DNA of 64,000 nucleotides from assembly GCA_947451925.1 (NCBI GenBank), contig CANGAW010000001.1, positions 62,001 to 126,000 of the forward strand, given 5' to 3'. Under the pieces are notes generated by a model that was not told the DNA's origin, did no database searches, and saw only the letters and a program-made list of their open reading frames with translations. A program made the position numbers and the translations under genes. Positions within the stretch are counted from its first letter, which is position 1. Each line of letters starts with the position of its first letter. Below are positions 1 to 8,532 of this stretch, piece by piece. This DNA is from Burkholderiales bacterium. GTDB lineage: Bacteria > Pseudomonadota > Gammaproteobacteria > Burkholderiales > Burkholderiaceae_D.

Positions 1-141
1 GTCCAGATCAGAAAATGGTTTTGGATTATGCCGGGCACGCGAACCAAATACCCACACCTCATGCTCTGGCAAATAGCGCCGCAAAATTGTCTCCACAATT
101 GCCCACTCAGAGAGGCTGATGGCAATATCAGGCATCGTCAT
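1..141 (-). CDS. mntA: MntA-type nucleotidyltransferase antitoxin, partial at window edge
   Basis: The reverse strand from 141 to the window edge stays open for 47 codons. It begins MTMPDIAISLSEWA and carries VWVFGSRARHNPKPFSDLD. This matches the minimal nucleotidyltransferase motif GS-X10-DXD exactly, with the two Asp residues expected to bind metal. Its ATG overlaps the stop of the HEPN gene at 138-545 in an ATGA junction, so the two are translationally coupled. In the characterised Shewanella pair, MntA neutralises its partner by adding AMP residues to the toxin. Only the N-terminal part is inside the window, so intactness cannot be judged. Confidence 0.85.
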   Translation of the reverse strand, partial: MTMPDIAISLSEWAIVETILRRYLPEHEVWVFGSRARHNPKPFSDLD

Positions 142-545
142 GACATTGAACGCTCTGTCAAACGGGCCAATAAATATTGGGCTTCTTGCAAAAAGAACGG
201 GATCTCTTTCACTACCTCAAGGGCAATATGTTCATCATAGGTATGGCTGGTTTTACCCCGCATTTCCCTAAAGACCTTCCAGGTTGACCAGTCATTCAAT
301 AACAAGCCCTGTTCATTAGCAGAACGAATCAGGTCAGAAAATGGCATCGCATCAAATTGCGCAGGGTTGGCAGAACTCGATTCAAGATAGCGTTTGAGCG
401 TTTTATGCGCGATTTCATAAGTAAATTCAAAACGTTGAATCAAGCCATCCCGGATTTGCGCGTCGCTGGTATCTCGCTCATAGCGGGCAAGCCCTTCGAG
501 CAATCGCTGTACCGCATTCATCAGAGATAGAACCGAGATAGCCAT
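138..545 (-). CDS. hepT: HepT-type HEPN toxin (HI0074 family)
   Basis: A 135-residue all-helical protein of the HI0074/HepT family, usually called nucleotidyltransferase substrate-binding protein. It carries RGKTSHTY near residue 100, the RX4HXY active-site signature of HEPN RNases, so the catalytic residues appear intact. I start it at 545 because GGAGG lies five bases upstream; the ATG at 557 has no ribosome binding site. It overlaps the partner mntA by four bases. It lies on the same strand just beyond tRNA-Ile(CAU) and that tRNA's terminator. Its role as a ribonuclease toxin is inferred from the family. Confidence 0.85.
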   Translation of the reverse strand: MAISVLSLMNAVQRLLEGLARYERDTSDAQIRDGLIQRFEFTYEIAHKTLKRYLESSSANPAQFDAMPFSDLIRSANEQGLLLNDWSTWKVFREMRGKTSHTYDEHIALEVVKEIPFFLQEAQYLLARLTERSMS

Positions 546-587
546 GGTGACCTCCATGCAGACTCATTGAGTCATGACTTGTGCACA

Positions 588-624
588 TAAAACAAAGGCT
601 CACGTTTTATACGCAAGCCTTTGT
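588..624 (-). terminator. Terminator downstream of tRNA-Ile(CAU)
   Basis: In the minus-strand RNA, ACAAAGGCT pairs with AGCCTTTGT around an inner GCGU/ACGU stem, followed by TTTTA. It sits between the tRNA and hepT and suits the tRNA transcript. Confidence 0.6.
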
Positions 625-631
625 GATGTTC

Positions 632-710
<79 letters not shown>

Positions 711-751
711 ATTATTACTCGTTACTAAAATTAAATTGTATTTTAGCGTGG

Positions 752-797
752 AACATGTCGTGCAACGAAGGATTGGCTTCGTTGCACGAGCATGTTT
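752..797 (-). terminator. Strong hairpin after rpoD
   Basis: CGTGCAACGAAG and CTTCGTTGCACG form a 12-bp perfect stem with a 6-base loop, extended by CATG pairs. It lies just past the rpoD stop. There is no clear T-run on the minus strand, so it may stabilise the 3' end or need Rho to terminate. Confidence 0.45.
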
Positions 798-800
798 CGC

Positions 801-3401
801 TTAACTGCCTTCGAGGAAGCTCTTGAGCTTGTCGGAGCGTGATGGATGACGCAGCTTGCGTAAGGCCTTGGCTTCGATCTGACGAATACGCTCGCGAGTG
901 ACGTCAAACTGCTTGCCGACTTCTTCAAGGGTATGGTCAGTCGACATTTCAATGCCGAAGCGCATGCGCAATACTTTCGCTTCGCGTGGTGTCAGTGAAT
1001 CCAGAATATCTTTCACCACACCGCGCATTGACGCATGCAGGGCTGCATCGGCCGGCGCCAGCGTATTGTTGTCCTCGATGAAGTCACCCAGATGCGAATC
1101 GTCGTCGTCACCGATTGGCGTCTCCATCGAGATTGGCTCTTTGGCGATCTTCATGATCTTGCGGATTTTATCTTCCGGCATTTCCATCTTGATCGCCAGG
1201 GTCGCCGGATCAGGCTCGGATCCTGTCTCTTGCAAGATTTGACGCGAGATGCGGTTCATCTTGTTGATGGTTTCGATCATGTGCACCGGAATACGAATGG
1301 TGCGGGCCTGATCGGCGATCGAGCGGGTAATGGCCTGACGAATCCACCAGGTGGCGTAAGTCGAAAATTTGTAACCGCGACGGTATTCAAATTTGTCGAC
1401 TGCCTTCATCAAACCGATATTGCCTTCCTGGATAAGATCCAGGAATTGCAAGCCGCGGTTGGTGTATTTTTTTGCAATCGAAATTACCAGACGCAAGTTA
1501 GCCTCGGTCATTTCGCGCTTGGCCTTGCGTGCCTTCATTTCACCGGCGGACATCTTGCGATTGATATTGCGCAGGTCCGGCAGCGGCAACACCACGCGTG
1601 ACTGCAAATCAATCAGTTTTTTCTGCAGCTCTTTGACCGTCGGTACATTACGGGTCAGCACGATGCTGTAAGGATGCCCCGTCGTTTCACCATCGACCCA
1701 GGCCAGATTGGTCTCGTTACCGGGGAAGACTTTAATAAAATGCGCGCGCGGCATGCCGCACTTGTTGACCACCACATCCAGAATCTGCTTCTCGATGTGA
1801 CGCACTTCATCCACCTGACCACGCAGGGTGTCGCAGAGTTTTTCAACGACTTTGGCCGTAAAGCGAATACCCATGAGTTCATTGGTAATGGCTTCCTGCG
1901 CCTTGACGTAGGGCTTGGAGTTGTAGCCCTCTTTTTCATAGGCTTTGCGCATCTTGTCGAACTGCGTCGAGATGGTGGCAAATTTGGCCAGTGAATCACG
2001 CTTCAACTGTTCGATCTGTTCAGCCGAGAAACCGGCGGCGCCGCCGTTGACGTTGCCGTCTTCTTCTTCCTCTTCTTCTTCCTCTTCCTCTTCTTCCTCA
2101 TCCTCTTCTGCTGCTGCAGCGACGACAACAGGAGGCGGGGTCAGATCGAGTTCGGTCGCGTTCGGATCAACCAGGCCATCGACGATTTCATCGATCTTGG
2201 TTTCGTCTTTGGAAATGCGCTCGGCAGCCGCGAGGATTTCGGAAATCGTCATCGGGCAGGCAGAGATAGCCTGAATCATGTCTTTCAGACCGCCTTCGAT
2301 ACGCTTGGCGATTTCGATTTCGCCTTCGCGGGTCAGCAACTCAACCGAGCCCATTTCGCGCATGTACATGCGCACAGGATCGGTTGTGCGACCAAAATCG
2401 GAATCAACGGTCTGCAGCGCAGCTTCTGCTGCTGCATCGGCGTCGTCATCATTGGCAACGGTTGCGACATTGTCCGACAACAGCAAAGACTCGGCATCCG
2501 GCGCGTGATCATAGACCGCAATACCCATGTCGTTGAAGGTACCGATGATGCCTTCAATGGCTTCAGGATCGACAATGTTTTCCGGCAGATGGTCGTTAAT
2601 TTCCGAGTGCGTCAGGAAGCCACGTTCTTTACCCAGCTTGATCAGGGTTTTCAGTTTTTGACGGCGGGCTTCAATCTCTTCCTCGGTTGCTTCGGAATCG
2701 GAAGAAAACGCATCTTTCAGAAACTGCTTTTCTTTGGCCTTGCGGTCACGTGCCTTGGCTTTGTCAGCTGCTTTCAGCTCTGCCCGTTCGACGGCGTTGA
2801 GTGCTGCAATTTCTTCGTTCTCTGGCTGAAATTCACGCGGCTTGCGACCGCGGCGACCGGGGACTTTTACGCCTGGCAAAATATAACCAGAAGTATCAAT
2901 GCCAGCCAGCGTAGCCGCGTCAGTGGTTTGCGTCACTGACATCAATTTGTAATCAGACTTGGTCTCAACTTTGGGCGCTACTACTACCGCTGCGGCTGCG
3001 GCTGCGGCTTTTTTTACAACGACGACTTTAGGTTCAGTTTTCCGGGATGTCACAGAGGCTTTCGTTTCGGGTACTTTTGTTGGCGCAACAGCGGGCGAGG
3101 CGGGCTTGCGCACCGTTTTCGCTACTGTTTTCGATGCAGGGCTGACTGCCTTGACCGGCTTTTTGGAAGCTGGCTTGGCCATCACCTTGCTGGTCTTTGA
3201 GACCGCTTTCGTTGCTACTTTGTTCGTTGACTTGGTCGCTGCATCCGGTTTCGGTTTTGCAGTGGCTTTTGTCGTCGTTTTTGTTGTGGCAGCTTTTACT
3301 GCCACTTTGCTCGTCTTGACAGGCGAGCGAGCCGGAGCCACCTTCACGGCTTTCGCCTTGGTTGCCGGGGTTTTTACAGGTTTTTTATTTGCGTTCGCCA
3401 T
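801..3401 (-). CDS. rpoD: RNA polymerase sigma factor RpoD (sigma-70) with long basic N-terminal extension
   Basis: Primary sigma factor of 866 residues, longer than the 613 of E. coli. The C-terminal third has region 2 ([20 protein letters not shown], then [17 protein letters not shown]), region 3 and region 4 ending [19 protein letters not shown]. The first 150 residues are a Lys/Ala/Pro/Thr-rich, histone-H1-like stretch, and residues about 431-449 are almost pure Glu/Asp. An upstream in-frame ATG at 3428 would add nine residues; I prefer 3401 (MANANKK) because low-complexity sequence starts there. It is the last gene of the rpsU-yqeY-dnaG-rpoD order. Confidence 0.97.
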   Translation of the reverse strand: MANANKKPVKTPATKAKAVKVAPARSPVKTSKVAVKAATTKTTTKATAKPKPDAATKSTNKVATKAVSKTSKVMAKPASKKPVKAVSPASKTVAKTVRKPASPAVAPTKVPETKASVTSRKTEPKVVVVKKAAAAAAAVVVAPKVETKSDYKLMSVTQTTDAATLAGIDTSGYILPGVKVPGRRGRKPREFQPENEEIAALNAVERAELKAADKAKARDRKAKEKQFLKDAFSSDSEATEEEIEARRQKLKTLIKLGKERGFLTHSEINDHLPENIVDPEAIEGIIGTFNDMGIAVYDHAPDAESLLLSDNVATVANDDDADAAAEAALQTVDSDFGRTTDPVRMYMREMGSVELLTREGEIEIAKRIEGGLKDMIQAISACPMTISEILAAAERISKDETKIDEIVDGLVDPNATELDLTPPPVVVAAAAEEDEEEEEEEEEEEEEDGNVNGGAAGFSAEQIEQLKRDSLAKFATISTQFDKMRKAYEKEGYNSKPYVKAQEAITNELMGIRFTAKVVEKLCDTLRGQVDEVRHIEKQILDVVVNKCGMPRAHFIKVFPGNETNLAWVDGETTGHPYSIVLTRNVPTVKELQKKLIDLQSRVVLPLPDLRNINRKMSAGEMKARKAKREMTEANLRLVISIAKKYTNRGLQFLDLIQEGNIGLMKAVDKFEYRRGYKFSTYATWWIRQAITRSIADQARTIRIPVHMIETINKMNRISRQILQETGSEPDPATLAIKMEMPEDKIRKIMKIAKEPISMETPIGDDDDSHLGDFIEDNNTLAPADAALHASMRGVVKDILDSLTPREAKVLRMRFGIEMSTDHTLEEVGKQFDVTRERIRQIEAKALRKLRHPSRSDKLKSFLEGS

Positions 3402-3661
3402 AGGTCCATCCACCAAATGGGTTGCCAATACTGCTCAGGAAACTGGAGAGCTAGCCGGGGCTGATAGTTCAGCAATCAGGCAGACCGGTCAACTGTGTGC
3501 CGGGTTTTTCTGCCTCGAATCGTTTGGCCTGCTGGTCCAGCATGTTTTAATTCAGTAAAGCTGAGTTTAAAACGCTGTAACGCACTGATTAAAAAGCCTT
3601 TCAGTATAGCATAGGGTATCTTCTATTCCCATACCAAGCGGCACGTGAAACTAAATGCAGA

Positions 3662-5455
3662 TCAGGTAGCCGCTTCCTTGTGCGCCGTTGCACGTAATCG
3701 CTCCACCTGAGCTGCAATCTCTCTGTAACGAATTTTCGCCAACTCGCTGACCAATCCCTCTGCTGCCAATTGATCTTGCTCTGCTTTGAGCATTTTCAGC
3801 GTGGTCTGACGCACTGCCCCGGCAAGCTCGAGTCGCGCCAGCGCCAGATCGGACTCGGATTGCGCTGCAATTTCCGCAACCAGCTCATCGAAGTCCGCGC
3901 CCTGATCACGCAAAATTTCAACCAGGGACGCAAAACTGGCCTGACCGGATAAACCCGCTGCCGTACTCACCAATTGCCGCAATAACACGCCGCCGTCTGG
4001 TGCTGACCAACAGATGGAGGCAATCGCCGCTTCATCAAGCTCCGTGGCCAAAATAGGGTGCGCCACAATCAGCCTGGAAATTTGCCGCTCCAGCTCAACG
4101 GGCGGCCTGCGTTTGATAGCCGGCACAGCGGTACGACCACGCGCTACCGGCTTGGCTAGTTCAAACAAGGTTTCGAGTTCTTGCACCGTGCCGGCAGTGG
4201 CTTGCGCCAGCTGGCGCAACAGTTGCAAACGCAACGCAGATGCGGGCATGGCTTGCAATAGGGGCTTGGCATCAAATTGTGCGCGGGCGCGACCCTCTGC
4301 CGTACTCAGATCATTACCGGCACTGACTTCATTGAGCAAAAATTGCGACAGCGGCATGGCGTCATGTACCAGCCGCTCGAACGCATCGGTACCAAATTCG
4401 CGGATGTAGCTGTCGGGGTCATGCTCTGTCGGCAGAAACAAAAACTTCAAGGTTTTGTTGTCCGACGCATGTGGCAAGCAGGCTTCCAGTGCCCGCCGTG
4501 CAGCGCGACGGCCAGCCGCATCGCCATCAAAACTGAAAATTACATGATCGGTCTGGCGCAAAAGCTTTTGCACATGGACCGGCGTGCAGGCCGTACCCAA
4601 GGTTGCAACGGCTTGCGCAAAACCAAATTGCGCCAGCGCCACGACATCCATGTAACCTTCGGTGACCAGCACATAGCCCTGATCACGAATTGCCTGCCGG
4701 GCTTCAAACAAACCGTAAAGCTCGCTTCCTTTTTGAAACAAGGGTGTCTCTGGCGAATTCAGATATTTTGGCTCGCCCTTGTCCATCACGCGCCCGCCAA
4801 ATCCGATGACTTGCCCCTTGCTATTACGAATCGGGAACATGATGCGGTCACGAAAACGGTCATAACGTTTGTGCTTGCTGCCATCTTCTTCAATACGGTC
4901 AATGATCAGACCGGCTTCGACCAGCGCCGTTGCTTCGTAATCGGGGAAAACGGCCTTCAGATTATCCCAGCCGTCAGGCGCATAACCAATCCAGAATTTG
5001 GCGGCAATTTCGCCGGATAATCCGCGGTTTTTCAGATAATCAATGGCATTGCGTGCTGTGCGCAATTGCTGGCGATAATAATCGCAAGAGAGTGTCATCG
5101 CCTCTGACAGGGCCATGGTTTTCGATTGCAGCTCGGCGCGCTGCGCCGGCAACAAGCGGTCTTCCTGCTCAGGCACGATCATGCCCACGTTCTGCGCCAG
5201 ATCTTTGACGGCATCGACAAAACCGACGCCAGAATATTCCATCAGAAAGCCAATGGCCGTGCCATGGGCACCGCAACCAAAGCAGTGGTAAAACTGCTTG
5301 GTCGGGCTCACGGTAAAGCTGGGAGATTTTTCGTTATGGAAGGGGCACAGGCCACCAAAATTTGCGCCGCCTTTTTTCAGCTGTACGTAGCGACCCACCA
5401 CGTCGACGATGTCAACACGGTTAAGCAAATCCTGAATAAAACTCTGCGGGATCAT
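3662..5455 (-). CDS. dnaG: DNA primase DnaG
   Basis: Primase of 597 residues that makes RNA primers at the replication fork. The N-terminal CHC2 zinc finger is visible (CPFHNEKSPSF then FYHCFGCGAHG, residues about 38-65). A TOPRIM core follows with VTEGYMDVVALAQFG and FSFDGDAAGRRAA, holding the acidic metal-binding residues. The C-terminal part is the DnaB-interacting helical domain. It lies between yqeY (22 bases upstream) and rpoD. The 260-base gap to rpoD contains no other gene and may hold an extra rpoD promoter; a TATACT-like hexamer lies at 3603-3608 on the minus strand. Confidence 0.97.
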   Translation of the reverse strand: MIPQSFIQDLLNRVDIVDVVGRYVQLKKGGANFGGLCPFHNEKSPSFTVSPTKQFYHCFGCGAHGTAIGFLMEYSGVGFVDAVKDLAQNVGMIVPEQEDRLLPAQRAELQSKTMALSEAMTLSCDYYRQQLRTARNAIDYLKNRGLSGEIAAKFWIGYAPDGWDNLKAVFPDYEATALVEAGLIIDRIEEDGSKHKRYDRFRDRIMFPIRNSKGQVIGFGGRVMDKGEPKYLNSPETPLFQKGSELYGLFEARQAIRDQGYVLVTEGYMDVVALAQFGFAQAVATLGTACTPVHVQKLLRQTDHVIFSFDGDAAGRRAARRALEACLPHASDNKTLKFLFLPTEHDPDSYIREFGTDAFERLVHDAMPLSQFLLNEVSAGNDLSTAEGRARAQFDAKPLLQAMPASALRLQLLRQLAQATAGTVQELETLFELAKPVARGRTAVPAIKRRPPVELERQISRLIVAHPILATELDEAAIASICWSAPDGGVLLRQLVSTAAGLSGQASFASLVEILRDQGADFDELVAEIAAQSESDLALARLELAGAVRQTTLKMLKAEQDQLAAEGLVSELAKIRYREIAAQVERLRATAHKEAAT

Positions 5456-5477
5456 GGCCGGCCCGACACTAGCGCAA

Positions 5478-5927
5478 TCAGGCTTTGACCAAGGCCGCTT
5501 TCACCAGTGCCGATACCGCAGTCATATCGGCACGACCCGCTAATTTTGGCTTCAGAATGGCCATGACTTTGCCCATGTCCTGCGGGCCGGCTGCACCGCT
5601 TGCCACTACCGCAGCGGCGACTTCGGCCCCTACTTCGCTGTCTGACAAGGCAGCAGGCATATAGGTGGACAAAATCGCCAGTTCGGCTTTTTCAATATCG
5701 GCCAGATCCTGACGACCGCCGGCTTCAAATTGCGTAATTGAATCCTTGCGCTGCTTGATCATTTTTTCAATGATGGCCAGCACATGATCATCGGTGAGTT
5801 CAATGCGCTCATCGACTTCTTTTTGCTTCATTGCCGCAGTCAGCAAACGAATCGTCGCCAGACGGGCGGTTTCGCGGGCACGCATCGCGGCCTTCATGTC
5901 TTCGGTGATTTGTTCTTTCAAACTCAT
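5478..5927 (-). CDS. yqeY: GatB/YqeY domain protein
   Basis: A 149-residue helical protein (MSLKEQITEDMKAAMRARE) related to the tail domain of the GatB amidotransferase subunit, which contacts tRNA. The molecular role of free-standing YqeY is not firmly known. I start it at 5927 because GGAG lies seven bases upstream; a longer in-frame start at 5966 runs into the rpsU-yqeY hairpins. Its place between rpsU and dnaG is the usual order in beta- and gammaproteobacterial macromolecular-synthesis operons. Confidence 0.93.
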   Translation of the reverse strand: MSLKEQITEDMKAAMRARETARLATIRLLTAAMKQKEVDERIELTDDHVLAIIEKMIKQRKDSITQFEAGGRQDLADIEKAELAILSTYMPAALSDSEVGAEVAAAVVASGAAGPQDMGKVMAILKPKLAGRADMTAVSALVKAALVKA

Positions 5928-5952
5928 AGTCTTCTCCTCAATTCGCCAGCTG

Positions 5953-6028
5953 ATAAAAAACGCCAAAACCCGCTGCGGATTGTTGCCGGAGCGGGTTTGC
6001 GGTCTTTTGCCTCACCAAACGGTGAGGC
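5953..6028 (-). terminator. Tandem hairpins between rpsU and yqeY
   Basis: On the minus strand GCCTCACC-GTTT-GGTGAGGC (6009-6028) is followed by AAACCCGCT...AGCGGGTTT (5966-5998) and then a T-run at 5954-5960. This reads as a partial terminator (attenuator) that would give more rpsU mRNA than yqeY-dnaG-rpoD mRNA, as known for this operon in E. coli. Confidence 0.65.
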
Positions 6029-6034
6029 GGCCAA

Positions 6035-6247
6035 TCAGTACAGCTTTTTAGGCAGTTGCTGGCTGCGAATACGCTTGTAATGGCGCTTCACGGCGGCAGC
6101 GAGTTTGCGCTTACGCTCTGCAGTTGGCTTTTCGTAAAATTCACGGGCACGCAACTCGGTCAGCAGACCGGTTTTTTCAATAGTGCGCTTGAAGCGGCGC
6201 ATGGCGACTTCGAATGGTTCGTTTTCTTTGAGGCGAATAGTTGTCAT
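6035..6247 (-). CDS. rpsU: 30S ribosomal protein S21
   Basis: A 70-residue basic protein with [20 protein letters not shown] and a [14 protein letters not shown] tail, the full-length bS21 of the small ribosomal subunit that helps base-pairing of the 16S 3' end with the Shine-Dalgarno sequence. It is the first gene of the operon leading to dnaG and rpoD. The 90 bases upstream must hold its promoter; I could not fix -35/-10 boxes with confidence. Confidence 0.97.
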   Translation of the reverse strand: MTTIRLKENEPFEVAMRRFKRTIEKTGLLTELRAREFYEKPTAERKRKLAAAVKRHYKRIRSQQLPKKLY

Positions 6248-6338
6248 GAAATATAGACTAAGAAACCAAGGGTTTATTTGCTGAGCCGCAGATTATAGCA
6301 GCCACAATGCGCAAAAGGAAGGCATAAGAGAAAAGAGT

Positions 6339-7535
6339 TCAAATTGCGGTCGCCGCGGCCACGCCTGACGCCCAGGCCCACTGGAAATTGTAGCCCCCCA
6401 GCCAACCGGTTACATCGACCGATTCACCAATGAAATACAGTCCCGGCACGGCATTAACCATCATGCTCTGCTGCGACAAGGCGCGTGTATCAACGCCCCC
6501 AATCGTGACCTCGGCCTTGCGAAAACCTTCGGAGCCATTGGGCGCCACGCTCCAGCTGTTGATGGATTCACCGATACGGCGCAATTGTTTGTCCGGCATA
6601 TCAGCCAGCCGCGCGTCGGGCTTGAAATCATTGGCCAGCAGCCAGCCCTCTACCAGTCGGGATGGCAGCCATTGCGATAAAAAATTGCCCAGATTTTTTT
6701 TAACCGTGTGTTTGGCGGCGATCAGTTCCTGCGCCACATCTTGCAGCGGCAGCAAATTGACCGTCATCGCCCCGCCATTGCGCCAATAGCTGGAAATTTG
6801 CAGCACAGCCGGGCCGGACAGGCCGCGATGGGTAAATAGCAAGTCTTCACGAAAATGGCCCTGAGCCTTTTTTTCACCGGCTTCAATGTCCACTTCCAGC
6901 GCAATACCTGCCAGCGGCACGAACCGCTGCCAGCTGGGCTCATCAAAGGTCAGTGGCACCAGTGCCGGACGCGGCTCGATAATTTTGACGCCAAATTGCT
7001 TGGCCAGACGAAAGGCAAAATCGGTCGCACCGATTTTAGGAATGGATAAACCACCCGTTGCAATCACCAGATGATTGGCCGTCATCTGCCCCGCGCTGGT
7101 GGCAATATGAAACAGCTCGCCCTCTTTACTCACCGCTTCAACACTGACCGGCATGCGCCAGGTGACTTTGCCCAGATCGCACTCCGCTTTCAGCATGCTG
7201 ATAATGTCTTCCGCCGAGCGATCACAAAACAACTGCCCCTTATGCTTTTCATGAAATGGAATCGCATAACGCTTCATCAGCGCAATGAAATCTTGTGGCG
7301 TGTAGCGCGACAAAGCGCTTCTGCAAAAATGTGGATTCTGCGACAAGAAATTTTGCGGACTGGTATCGAGATTGGTGAAATTGCAGCGACCACCACCCGA
7401 GATGCGAATTTTCTCTGCCAGTTTTTCCGCATGATCAATCAGCACCACGCTTTTACCGCGCTGGCCGGCAACAGACGCACACATCAAGCCGGCTGCCCCT
7501 GCGCCGATCACGGCAACATCAAAATGCTGGCTCAT
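6339..7535 (-). CDS. HI0933/YhiN family FAD-dependent oxidoreductase
   Basis: A flavoprotein of 398 residues. The N-terminal dinucleotide fold VAVIGAGAAGLMCASVAGQ (residues 6-24) is followed by KIRISGGGRCNFTN, typical of the HI0933 family, and a C-terminal FIGESVDVTGWLGGYNFQWA closing the FAD site. The substrate of this family is unknown; some members are called BaiN-like. Its ATG overlaps the ybiB stop (ATGA), so it is probably the last gene of the nirB-nirD-nasA-ybiB operon, although it need not act on nitrogen. Confidence 0.88.
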   Translation of the reverse strand: MSQHFDVAVIGAGAAGLMCASVAGQRGKSVVLIDHAEKLAEKIRISGGGRCNFTNLDTSPQNFLSQNPHFCRSALSRYTPQDFIALMKRYAIPFHEKHKGQLFCDRSAEDIISMLKAECDLGKVTWRMPVSVEAVSKEGELFHIATSAGQMTANHLVIATGGLSIPKIGATDFAFRLAKQFGVKIIEPRPALVPLTFDEPSWQRFVPLAGIALEVDIEAGEKKAQGHFREDLLFTHRGLSGPAVLQISSYWRNGGAMTVNLLPLQDVAQELIAAKHTVKKNLGNFLSQWLPSRLVEGWLLANDFKPDARLADMPDKQLRRIGESINSWSVAPNGSEGFRKAEVTIGGVDTRALSQQSMMVNAVPGLYFIGESVDVTGWLGGYNFQWAWASGVAAATAI

Positions 7536-8497
7536 TGAATCTTTCGTGCGACTTCAATACATTGCGCCACCTGCTCGGCAATGGGCTCGGGTATCGGCAC
7601 ACTGCCCGCCAGTGCGTTGCGTATCCATTCAGCGGTGGTCGCAGCATCACTGCTGGCCGGCAGCGGCGGCATGTCATCAACCGGCTGCTGGCGCTCGATT
7701 AAGGTAGTGCGGGTATGGTTGTGAAACCATTCAACTGCCTGCGCGCGTTTGGCGTTAGCAACCGTTTCGCCTTCGGTGCCGCGCATCAGAAACACATCAC
7801 CCCGTGTAACGGGCGCGGCCCGGGTCAAGTAGTCAGCCAGCATGGTCAGGTATTCAGGGTGGGTGTATGAGACCAGTCGCAAAGCCGCTTGCGCGAAAGG
7901 CTGCATGATCTTGACCAGAGTATGGGTGGAATTGCGCAGGCCTAGTACGCGGCGCACTTGCAAGAGCCGCTCAAGTTTGGGCGCCAATGCGGCAATCGGC
8001 ATGAAAGCCGGTTCGCCACGGGCAAAGGCAGCAGCCACAGCTGCAGCGTCAGTGCAAGGCATCAGACCCAACTGCTGCAGGATCTCGGCGGTGGTAACGC
8101 GACCGGGATCGGCAGACACGCCATGAATGAGCACCGGCACCCCTTCCCTTGCCAGTAACAAGGCCAACAAGGGTGTGAGGTTGGGCATCTGGCGCGAGCC
8201 GTTATAGCTGGGGATAACAACCGGCATAAATGCAGCGGCAGGCGCTTGCAGCTGATTAAACGAAGCTTCAGCAGCATCGAGAAAACCGGCAATCTCATCC
8301 ACCGACTCGCCTTTAATGCGCATCGCAATCAGAAAGCCACCCAGCTCGATGTCCGACATGCGGCCGTCCAGCATGGCCGTATAAATCTGGCTTGCGTCCT
8401 CGCGCGACAAATCGCGCGCTCCTTTTTTGCCGCGACCGATTTCACGAATGAAAGGAGCGGCTTTAAATGCATCTGCAGAATTCTTGGTTTGGTTCAT
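7532..8497 (-). CDS. ybiB: YbiB/TrpD2-type DNA-binding protein, glycosyltransferase family 3 fold
   Basis: A 321-residue protein with the helical N-terminal domain and phosphoribosyltransferase fold of anthranilate phosphoribosyltransferase (IYTAMLDGRMSDIELGGFLIAMRIKGES). The usual TrpD substrate motif GTGGD is not seen; the corresponding stretch reads IPSYNGSRQMPNL. That fits YbiB (TrpD2), reported to bind nucleic acid rather than make tryptophan. It lies 35 bases after nasA. This neighbourhood recurs in nitrate assimilation loci of related bacteria, but the functional link is unclear. Confidence 0.85.
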   Translation of the reverse strand: MNQTKNSADAFKAAPFIREIGRGKKGARDLSREDASQIYTAMLDGRMSDIELGGFLIAMRIKGESVDEIAGFLDAAEASFNQLQAPAAAFMPVVIPSYNGSRQMPNLTPLLALLLAREGVPVLIHGVSADPGRVTTAEILQQLGLMPCTDAAAVAAAFARGEPAFMPIAALAPKLERLLQVRRVLGLRNSTHTLVKIMQPFAQAALRLVSYTHPEYLTMLADYLTRAAPVTRGDVFLMRGTEGETVANAKRAQAVEWFHNHTRTTLIERQQPVDDMPPLPASSDAATTAEWIRNALAGSVPIPEPIAEQVAQCIEVARKIQ

Positions 8498-8532
8498 ACA
8501 CGAAGGGTACTACGACGAGTGACCTGCAGTCA

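Noticed and set aside
2959..3558. Plus-strand frame of 199 codons antisense to the rpoD start
   Set aside because: It is the mirror of the Lys/Ala-rich repeat in RpoD; its Thr/Val/Ala/Phe composition follows from that and no ribosome site or family is seen.
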